Shown piece after piece: positions 6,874-12,056 of a stretch of 12,056 bases of DNA; positions within the stretch are counted from its first letter, which is position 1, and each line of letters opens with the position of its first letter. A program made the position numbers and the translations under genes. The stretch spans positions 1 to 12,056 of the forward strand of contig JAJPHP010000015.1 of the NCBI GenBank assembly GCA_021325255.1, in the 5' to 3' direction. The DNA comes from Nitrososphaerota archaeon (lineage in GTDB: Archaea; Thermoproteota; Nitrososphaeria; Nitrososphaerales; CADDZS01). The notes under the pieces were generated by a model. The model was not told where the DNA came from, searched no databases, and worked only from the letters and a program-made list of their open reading frames with translations.

Positions 6874-7164
6874 CTATTTTACGCTGGGATTACTCTGCTT
6901 ACCATCGTCCACGTACCTGAAGCTCGAAGTATTGGCTCTATGCTTGCACTTTGGGCACGTGTAATCTCCGATGCCTGGTAAACCTGGTCCAAACCCAACT
7001 GACTTCTCGGCGAAGGCTGATCGTTTGAATCGAGCTCCGCACTCTGGACACTCGATTAATCTGCCGCGACCTCTCATTCCGAACAAAAGGAGTGATACAA
7101 GAACGACGACAACAACGAGAATAGCTCCGATCATGATGTATAAACCGTTCATGCTTCTTTTCAC
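6874..7164 (-). CDS. Membrane-anchored zinc-ribbon protein
   Basis: A 96-residue protein with one N-terminal membrane helix (about 7-29, LYIMIGAILVVVVVLVSLLLF). A basic linker (RGRGR) and a zinc ribbon follow: CPEC (Cys39, Cys42) and CPKC (Cys70, Cys73). The arginines after the helix suggest the ribbon is cytoplasmic. The frame opens at GTG 7164, preceded by GAGG, but ATG 7152 (residue 5) or ATG 7134 (residue 11) could be the true start. The helix is kept in all but the shortest version. It lies 79 bases after the second ABC-2 permease on the same strand and may be the last gene of that operon, or have its own weak promoter upstream. Function unknown; an adaptor or regulator of the exporter is one possibility. 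Confidence 0.72.
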   Translation of the reverse strand: MKRSMNGLYIMIGAILVVVVVLVSLLLFGMRGRGRLIECPECGARFKRSAFAEKSVGFGPGLPGIGDYTCPKCKHRANTSSFRYVDDGKQSNPSVK

Positions 7165-7243
7165 GTCCTCATTGATACTGTTGCTCCAAAATCGCTATAC
7201 TCGTAAACTGGTGAATGCAAAAATCCCGAAACCAAGGTATAGT

Positions 7244-7990
7244 CTACTTCCATTTTGTCAGGATTTCTTCCCTGCGGAACGCGGCCCTTGCAAGTACGAA
7301 CAAGATCACGTCAATAGCAGCCAGAGCCGCGATGATATAGAGGAGGTTGTTCGTGATCCCCAGATCTATCAAGCCGATTTCACCTGTGACGTAGATTCCA
7401 GCAAGCGGAATCACCGCCAAAGCTCCAAATTGCTGTGCGATACGTATGTCGCTCACCTTGGATGAAATGATAACGTTCCATTCTACGCTCAGTAGAGCCG
7501 CGAGAGGTACCATGATGAAGAATACAATGTCCGAATTCAGGTTGGGGAAAAAGTAGTACCCCAGATGGCTACGCGTCACAAGGTCCATGAGAGTCATGAA
7601 TATTGTTGATCCTACGAGTATGCCAGCTACTGGTAGAATTAATGCGGCAATGCTCTTACCCAGCAAGATTTCGCTATCAGTCGTGGGAGTGGCTAGTAGC
7701 GGCTCTAGGCTTTTTTCGACTTTCTCACCCACCAAGCTGTAGGAGGCAATGGTTGTTGGAAGATAACCAGCGAGTATTAAGTAGAAGAAGCTAAACGCAG
7801 GGAGAAGTATAGCTAGTTCTGCGGGGGCCAATCTGGTTCCGCCATTTCTTTGCCCAGCATACCAGAGCACTCCCGAAATGAGGAATGCAACAAGGAGCGG
7901 CACGACGGCTATCGTGTAAATGATGTTCTTCTTTTTTCTGAATATTGCAAAGTCTTTGGACGCGATTATCCATGATTTCGAGAGCCTCAT
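7244..7990 (-). CDS. ABC-2 type transporter permease (module 2)
   Basis: This 248-residue integral membrane protein is the channel subunit of an ABC-2 family exporter. Six hydrophobic segments are visible at roughly 24-46, 66-90, 109-135, 153-176, 190-206 and 214-234. The short cytoplasmic coupling region reads GEKVEKSLEPLLATPTTDSE, the hallmark of ABC-2 permeases (E-K-x-x-x-L-E-x-L-L-x-x-P) that touches the ATPase. ATG 7988-7990 starts only three bases after the stop of ATPase 2, so the two form one module and are almost certainly co-translated. The substrate cannot be deduced; relatives export drugs, lipids, polysaccharides or peptides. The gene is intact, and the zinc-ribbon membrane protein follows it. 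Confidence 0.9.
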   Translation of the reverse strand: MRLSKSWIIASKDFAIFRKKKNIIYTIAVVPLLVAFLISGVLWYAGQRNGGTRLAPAELAILLPAFSFFYLILAGYLPTTIASYSLVGEKVEKSLEPLLATPTTDSEILLGKSIAALILPVAGILVGSTIFMTLMDLVTRSHLGYYFFPNLNSDIVFFIMVPLAALLSVEWNVIISSKVSDIRIAQQFGALAVIPLAGIYVTGEIGLIDLGITNNLLYIIAALAAIDVILFVLARAAFRREEILTKWK

Positions 7991-7993
7991 TTT

Positions 7994-8941
7994 TTATTTC
8001 ATCTTCTCCTCTCTCACTAGTTTGAGATAGGCGGCCTCAAGGGAAGAGCCCACGACATTAATTGATTGGATGTGTCCTCCAGCCCTAAATATCGCATCCG
8101 AAATGGTGATGTTTTCTTTTTCGGGGTTTGTTACGTCTATGGTCAGAGTGTTGCCCTCTACGGCTATGTTACCAAGCGGCAGCTTCTTCAAAGCAGTTAG
8201 AATCGCATCGTTTACCTGTTCCAGTTGGATTACCGTTTTCTTTCCACTCACAGATCGCTCTAGTTCTTGCGGAGTACCGATTGCCATCAGTTTCGTATTC
8301 AGTATCGCAATCTTGTCGCAAATTCTCTGGGCTTCGTCCAGGTTGTGCGTGTTTAGAAAGATCGTCCTTTTCTCCTTCTTCAAGTCAAGTATGAAATCTC
8401 TGACTGTTTTGGCTGATTCTGGGTCCAAGTTAGCTGTTGGTTCGTCCATGAACAGAATCCTGGGATCGTGAATGAGAGCTCTTGCGATAGCTAGCTTCTG
8501 CTTCATTCCTTTTGAAAACGAGCCCGCGGAAACGTCCCGCTTCTCCCAGAGGCCAAGCAAGGTCAGAAAACGTTGGATGTTTTCCTTCCTCTGTTTCTCA
8601 GTGCAGTCGTAGAGCCTTCCGTAAAAGTCGAGATTCTTGTAAGCACTGAGTTCCTCGTAGAGTCCGACATTGTCAGGTACAAGCCCGATAATCTTTCTTA
8701 TCTTTAGGGAATCAGCTTCATTGCCCACTTCGTATCCTGCTATTCTTGCCTCGCCACTAGTCTTTGAAATCAAGCAGCAGAGCATTCTGACAGTTGTGGT
8801 CTTTCCCGCGCCGTTAGGTCCAAGAAATCCAAATACTTCTCCTTCATCCACGTGGAGCGTGACAGAGTCAACAGCCGTTAAATTGCCAAACCTCTTCGTG
8901 AGGTTCTCAGCATCGATCATTGTAGAGCTCGTTCTCTCCAT
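7994..8941 (-). CDS. ABC transporter ATP-binding protein (module 2)
   Basis: The 315-residue cytoplasmic ATPase powers the adjacent ABC-2 permease. Motifs are Walker A GPNGAGKTT (41-49), signature FSKGMKQ (142-148), Walker B ILFMDEPT (162-169), D-loop NLD (171-173) and switch His199. The Q-loop position reads VPD (Asp90) instead of Gln, a variation seen in DrrA/CcmA-like exporters. The C-terminal domain (about 230-315) ends in LEAAYLKLVREE, typical of ABC-2 exporter ATPases. ATG 8941 is used here; ATG 8920 (residue 8, MIDAENLTKRFG) fits the family start better and may be the real one. It sits 31 bases downstream of permease 1 and 3 bases upstream of permease 2, inside a same-strand operon. 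All catalytic motifs appear functional apart from the Gln substitution noted. Confidence 0.95.
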   Translation of the reverse strand: MERTSSTMIDAENLTKRFGNLTAVDSVTLHVDEGEVFGFLGPNGAGKTTTVRMLCCLISKTSGEARIAGYEVGNEADSLKIRKIIGLVPDNVGLYEELSAYKNLDFYGRLYDCTEKQRKENIQRFLTLLGLWEKRDVSAGSFSKGMKQKLAIARALIHDPRILFMDEPTANLDPESAKTVRDFILDLKKEKRTIFLNTHNLDEAQRICDKIAILNTKLMAIGTPQELERSVSGKKTVIQLEQVNDAILTALKKLPLGNIAVEGNTLTIDVTNPEKENITISDAIFRAGGHIQSINVVGSSLEAAYLKLVREEKMK

Positions 8942-8972
8942 GTCCTGTCTTCTTTTCAGCTTTTCAATTCAA

Positions 8973-9842
8973 TCAATTGAAATCCTTCTTCTCAAATAAC
9001 ACGAGACCAAGGCTCGAAGTGACCACGAAATACGCGAACATTATCGCAAGACCTTCAGGAATGGTTGCATTGTAACTGGATAACCCGCCTATCACGACTT
9101 CGTGAGGAGGATAGCCCGAGGAAGAGAGAACATTTGTGATTATCCCAGCACCATAAGTTAGAACATACCAAGGTTCGGAATTCGACAAGGCGGTTATCAG
9201 TGGTGTGATGTAGCTAAACCCGAACAATAGCAAAATCGCGGTCACAAGGATCGAATAGGAATTGTTCTTGAACACGGAGCTTACGAAGAATGAGACTCCC
9301 AATATGGGGAGGATATAGAAGAGAGCGAAAACGAAAGATTCGCCGAACTGATAAGGAATGTTAGATCCGAAGTAGATCGCGCCGTCAGCTATCGTGATTG
9401 CCGCGTAAACGCCGATTGCGATTGCGGAGGCTAAGAAAGAAGCTATCCATTTGCCAATAAAGATGGAAGATCTCCTTACTGGATTTGGTAGAAGATAATA
9501 TCCCGTCTTGTTCTGAAATTCGGTGGATATTGCGTCAGCCCCAAAGAAAATACCGGTGAGAATGACGCACAAGCTTACTATGCTTCCCCACCATACTGAA
9601 TAGAACGCCATTGGTGACGAAAGTTGCGCAGATGGTTTGTAGACGTACATCACTGCCATGATTGTTACTCCGATTGTTGCCACAATAGCAAGTAGAATGT
9701 AGAATCGTGTTGAACGAAGATAGTTCAGAAACTCGAATTCGGCTTGCACACCACATTGAGCAAGATTGGATGGAACCTTGTTGTTTGCCCGCTCGAAAGG
9801 TTGTTGTTGAGCTTCAGTACTAGTAGCCATCCATACACACAT
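8973..9842 (-). CDS. ABC-2 type transporter permease (module 1)
   Basis: The 289-residue membrane subunit is paired with ATPase 1. A polar N-terminus of about 45 residues leads into six membrane segments at roughly 47-68, 84-105, 128-152, 169-190, 196-219 and 264-283. The cytoplasmic loop ISTEFQNKTGYYLLPNPVRR, followed by a Lys-Trp pair, is the ABC-2 coupling signature. ATG 9842 lies 3 bases after the ATPase 1 stop. ATG 9830 (residue 5) is an equally plausible start, because a GAAGG directly abuts the first ATG and leaves it no Shine-Dalgarno spacing. It shares overall topology but little obvious sequence with permease 2, so the two may form a heterodimer or serve separate exporters. Substrate unknown. 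Confidence 0.9.
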   Translation of the reverse strand: MCVWMATSTEAQQQPFERANNKVPSNLAQCGVQAEFEFLNYLRSTRFYILLAIVATIGVTIMAVMYVYKPSAQLSSPMAFYSVWWGSIVSLCVILTGIFFGADAISTEFQNKTGYYLLPNPVRRSSIFIGKWIASFLASAIAIGVYAAITIADGAIYFGSNIPYQFGESFVFALFYILPILGVSFFVSSVFKNNSYSILVTAILLLFGFSYITPLITALSNSEPWYVLTYGAGIITNVLSSSGYPPHEVVIGGLSSYNATIPEGLAIMFAYFVVTSSLGLVLFEKKDFN

Positions 9843-9845
9843 CCT

Positions 9846-10799
9846 TCAAACACTTTCTTTGATCAAGTTGAGATAGACATCTTCTAAAGCGGATGAAGAG
9901 GTCTTGAAACTATTGACTCCAAGCCTCAGAGAGACCAGCTCTGAGAGAATTTCCGCTGGGGTTTCGGCATTTCCAACAAACTTCAGCCTGAGATTACGGT
10001 CGTCTAACATCTCGACGCTCGTGACTCCATGTATCCTTCCTATTGTCTCGATGACTGCGCTATCTATGCGTGGGTTTGCAAAGCCAACTTCCAAAACCGA
10101 ATCTCCTCCAGAGAATCTGCTTGTGAGATTCTGAATAGCATCGTACACCAGAAGCTTTCCATGATCAATAAGAGCAGTTTCGTCGCAGACATCCATCACC
10201 TCTGAGAGGAGGTGCGAACTCATGAAAACGAGTCTCTTGCGTTTCTTGAGATTTTTCACCATCTCTCGAACTTCGCTCATCCCTCTAGGATCCAGTCCGC
10301 CTGTTGGTTCGTCAAGAAGAATTATTTCGGGGTCACTAAGAAGCGTAGACGCAATGTTTACGCGTTGCTTCATCCCCTTTGAGAATTTCCCAACTTTTTC
10401 GTTCTCCCAATCATCCATGTGTACTTCGTGAAGAACTTCTTCGATTTTCTTGTTCCTGATCTCGGAAGGAACGCCCCGGTGTTTCGCGATTATCATAAGG
10501 GCCTCCCTTGGCGTGATAGAAGGATAGATTTCTGGCGTCTCAACTAATGCTGCTACGGCGGCCAGCGCCTTCTTCTTATCAGAGTGCACATCAAACCCGT
10601 TTATCAATGCCTTGCCAGACGACGCGTGAATCAGGTCTGTGAATATTTTGAGTGTGGTGGTCTTGCCCGCTCCATTGGGACCAAGAAAGCCAACACACTT
10701 TGCTCCTTCAATCCTGAGATTCAAATTGTCTAGGGCAGTGAAAGAGTTATACTCCTTTCTGAGTTTGATAGCCTCGATTGAGAGCACCAAACTCGCCAC
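9846..10799 (-). CDS. ABC transporter ATP-binding protein (module 1)
   Basis: The 317-residue ATPase drives permease 1. Motifs are Walker A GPNGAGKTT (40-48), signature FSKGMKQ (139-145), Walker B IILLDEPT (159-166), D-loop GLD (168-170) and switch His196. The Q-loop segment is ALVETPEIYP with Glu87 at the Gln position, as often found in bacitracin/lantibiotic-resistance-type (BcrA-like) ATPases. The C-terminal domain ends in LEDVYLNLIKE, parallel to ATPase 2, which suggests descent from one duplicated exporter ATPase. The frame begins with GTG 10797-10799; a TTG (residue 4) and a GTG (residue 5) follow, so the exact start is uncertain. It lies 20 bases after the membrane-anchored accessory gene and uses TGA as its stop. 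Confidence 0.95.
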   Translation of the reverse strand: MASLVLSIEAIKLRKEYNSFTALDNLNLRIEGAKCVGFLGPNGAGKTTTLKIFTDLIHASSGKALINGFDVHSDKKKALAAVAALVETPEIYPSITPREALMIIAKHRGVPSEIRNKKIEEVLHEVHMDDWENEKVGKFSKGMKQRVNIASTLLSDPEIILLDEPTGGLDPRGMSEVREMVKNLKKRKRLVFMSSHLLSEVMDVCDETALIDHGKLLVYDAIQNLTSRFSGGDSVLEVGFANPRIDSAVIETIGRIHGVTSVEMLDDRNLRLKFVGNAETPAEILSELVSLRLGVNSFKTSSSALEDVYLNLIKESV

Positions 10800-10819
10800 G
10801 AAATAATTTCTCGTCGAGA

Positions 10820-11380
10820 TTACGTAGCCTTTCTAACGGCCGCTGTATCTTGCATGTTGTAATCTTTTCGCTGTTCCGCTTCCCTTCGCTCCCTTGTCGG
10901 CTTGCTCTTCCTACGCACGCCAATCACTATGACGGCTATACCGATTATGACAACGCCAAAACCGCCCAACACTAGCGGACTAGACGCTAATGTACCACCG
11001 CGCATTGGGGTGGCGACTATCTTTGAACTCGGTTGAGATGATGCGAAAACTACGTAGTAGTAATTTCCCGTGAGGTCCGTGTAACTCAGTGTTCCCCCTA
11101 CGTTTGAATGAGGCGTAAGCGCATACTGGCCAATGTTGGCAGAGTTAACTAGATTCAGATCCTGGGCATGGATGAGTCCACTATTTGCTGCTGCAGACGT
11201 AATTGCTATACCGGAGGTCGCGTTGAGCATTAACTCTGATGAGACGTATTCGCCGCTTTGAGGTTGGCTAAAAGTAGTGATGACGGTAAGCCCTCGAAGC
11301 ACGCCCACTGCTCCAACTGCAATAAGGACGACTCCAATTATAAGGACAACCACACCGATTATAACTATTGGTTTATTCAT
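10820..11380 (-). CDS. Two-helix membrane-anchored accessory protein with external domain
   Basis: A 186-residue protein is the first gene of the export operon. TM1 (about 4-27, IVIIGVVVLIIGVVLIAVGA) is followed by roughly 100 polar residues rich in Ser, Gly, Asn and Thr, including GTLSYTDLTGNYYYVVFAS. That pattern suggests a beta-sandwich outside the membrane. TM2 (about 135-155) leads into a strongly basic cytoplasmic tail (RRKSKPTRERREAEQRKD). ATG 11380 is chosen over the longer frame reaching 11461 because the TATA box (11418-11425) puts the transcript start near 11396, downstream of that longer start. GGAAGG (11390-11395) also precedes the ATG. A substrate-capture or assembly role for the ABC-2 modules is inferred from position only. 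No family is firmly recognised. Confidence 0.8.
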   Translation of the reverse strand: MNKPIVIIGVVVLIIGVVLIAVGAVGVLRGLTVITTFSQPQSGEYVSSELMLNATSGIAITSAAANSGLIHAQDLNLVNSANIGQYALTPHSNVGGTLSYTDLTGNYYYVVFASSQPSSKIVATPMRGGTLASSPLVLGGFGVVIIGIAVIVIGVRRKSKPTRERREAEQRKDYNMQDTAAVRKAT

Positions 11381-11417
11381 AGAAAAGATCCTTCCAAGAT
11401 ATCTTACATTTACAGAA

Positions 11418-11425
11418 CTTAAATA
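11418..11425 (-). promoter_or_regulatory. TATA box of the ABC exporter operon
   Basis: The minus strand reads TATTTAAG, a strong archaeal TATA match. With usual spacing the start site is near 11396, about 15 bases before ATG 11380. The 6 bases upstream (11426-11431), where the BRE should be, directly abut the 25-bp palindrome. Confidence 0.7.
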
Positions 11426-11431
11426 GAAATG

Positions 11432-11456
11432 GAAAGGTACAAAATTTGTACCTTTC
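11432..11456. promoter_or_regulatory. Perfect 25-bp palindromic operator candidate in a divergent promoter
   Basis: GAAAGGTACAAA (11432-11443), a central A, and the exact complement TTTGTACCTTTC (11445-11456) form a perfect inverted repeat. It lies 6 bp from the minus-strand TATA box and 6 bp from the plus-strand TATA box, so it abuts both presumed BRE sites. This geometry suits a dimeric DNA-binding regulator that blocks or recruits TFB/TBP at both promoters. The regulator is not identifiable in the window. Confidence 0.8.
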
Positions 11457-11462
11457 ACCACA

Positions 11463-11470
11463 TTTTATAA
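11463..11470 (+). promoter_or_regulatory. TATA box of the divergent membrane protein gene
   Basis: TTTTATAA is a strong archaeal TATA element. The expected transcript start is about 11493, some 20 bases before ATG 11513. It faces away from the exporter operon promoter, across the shared palindrome. Confidence 0.65.
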
Positions 11471-11512
11471 CTCGGAAACAGCAAGAGCTATAGTGTAGTT
11501 GCCAGAGCCGAA

Positions 11513-12056
11513 ATGATGGATAACGGAGCGGGCGATGTCACTCGCGATGAAGTAAGGAGCGCCGTAAGAAAAGCTATTCTTCTAAACGAATACTTGCTCC
11601 GCAGAGCTTGGGGAGTACTCTATCTTGCACTGGCACTCTCAATGTTCCTTTCTATCTTCGGAACCCCTGTTATTGATTCAATGGAATCAATCGGAGTCGC
11701 AAGTACGATAGCTCTGGACATGACCGCGAGCGGCTGCGCTGTGATTGCCATTCTTTGGGCATTCAAACGAGTCCGCAACACCGCTGAGATCACTCACGCC
11801 GAAGGCGACATAGCTTGGTCAAGGCTACTTGGATATCGCTTCGTGATACCTCTTTGGATTGCGATCAACGGGATCGTGATTTTGACGATTGCGTTTGCAA
11901 GTGGCCGAGTTTCGCTTGTTGACCTCTTGATACACCTTGGATTGGCGGTGTATCTGTATTATGCCCTGCGACTCTCTTTTACAAAGAAAATTCCTGCAGA
12001 GGCTGTTGTTTCGATCGGATCACTCTCGTTGAGTAGCGTTGCGTCACTCGCACTGT
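11513..12056 (+). CDS. Polytopic membrane protein, unknown function (3' end beyond window)
   Basis: The frame is open from ATG 11513 (a second ATG follows at 11516) to the window edge, giving 181 visible residues and no stop. A polar, charged N-terminus of about 32 residues precedes hydrophobic segments at roughly 33-50, 63-83, 109-130, 135-153 and 164-181. That makes five probable membrane helices so far. Short loops contain basic clusters (FKRVRN) and an acidic stretch (EITHAEGD). No family motif is recognised. It is transcribed divergently from the ABC-2 export operon under a promoter sharing the same palindrome, so a linked role, such as a third exporter component or an immunity or sensing protein, is possible but unproven. 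Confidence 0.75.
   Translation, partial: MMDNGAGDVTRDEVRSAVRKAILLNEYLLRRAWGVLYLALALSMFLSIFGTPVIDSMESIGVASTIALDMTASGCAVIAILWAFKRVRNTAEITHAEGDIAWSRLLGYRFVIPLWIAINGIVILTIAFASGRVSLVDLLIHLGLAVYLYYALRLSFTKKIPAEAVVSIGSLSLSSVASLAL

Noticed and set aside
11381..11461. Upstream extension of the accessory protein to a start at 11461
   Set aside because: The extension would begin upstream of the TATA box and run across the palindrome. The ATG at 11380 has a fitting promoter, a GGAAGG and a good membrane-helix start.
1..12056. CRISPR arrays, tRNA or rRNA genes, insertion sequences
   Set aside because: No regularly spaced repeats, tRNA cloverleaf, rRNA motif or transposase motif was seen in either strand by eye.

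Overview
The window reads as a piece of archaeal chromosome. It carries a complete group II chaperonin (thermosome). Several genes have archaeal TATA boxes placed so that transcription would begin 0-15 nt before the start codon, and one transcript looks leaderless. Base composition is intermediate, and GTG starts occur beside ATG. The thermosome, the ABC-2 export cassette and an AbiE toxin-antitoxin pair would fit a member of the Thermoproteota/Nitrososphaeria-Bathyarchaeia side of the archaea. That placement is an inference; no rRNA or other diagnostic marker is present.

Layout from left to right. (1) 1-93: C-terminus of a plus-strand gene ending in a CPxCG zinc-knuckle motif, followed by a perfect 12-bp-arm inverted repeat (112-138). 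(2) 94-714: gene-poor region, strongly purine-rich on the plus strand from about 300, with stem-loops downstream of the thermosome. (3) 715-2382, minus: thermosome subunit, with a small minus-strand gene (2419-2637) whose stop codon lies inside the thermosome TATA box. (4) 2809-3062, plus: a promoter and a 70-aa two-helix membrane protein, joined by an ATGA overlap to a ferredoxin-like ORF that lacks the CxxCxxC cluster motif. (5) 3272-4836, plus: a degenerate stretch. It ends in a broken nucleotidyltransferase-like gene with a frameshift at a G6 run, an internal TGA and a damaged GS motif. (6) 4882-6661, minus: an intact type IV toxin-antitoxin pair, AbiEi (antitoxin) then AbiEii (nucleotidyltransferase toxin), with an 8-nt overlap and a probably leaderless promoter. 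(7) 6874-11380, minus: a compact export operon. Its order of transcription is a membrane-anchored accessory protein, ABC ATPase 1, ABC-2 permease 1, ATPase 2, permease 2 and a membrane-anchored zinc-ribbon protein. (8) 11513 to the right edge, plus: start of a polytopic membrane protein.

The most striking regulatory structure is the divergent promoter between regions 7 and 8. A perfect 25-bp palindrome (11432-11456) sits exactly 6 bp from each of two outward-facing TATA boxes, so one regulator could control the exporter operon and the divergent membrane protein together. The other notable theme is the contrast between the living AbiE pair and the decayed nucleotidyltransferase-like and ferredoxin-like genes converging on it, which looks like turnover in an accessory segment.
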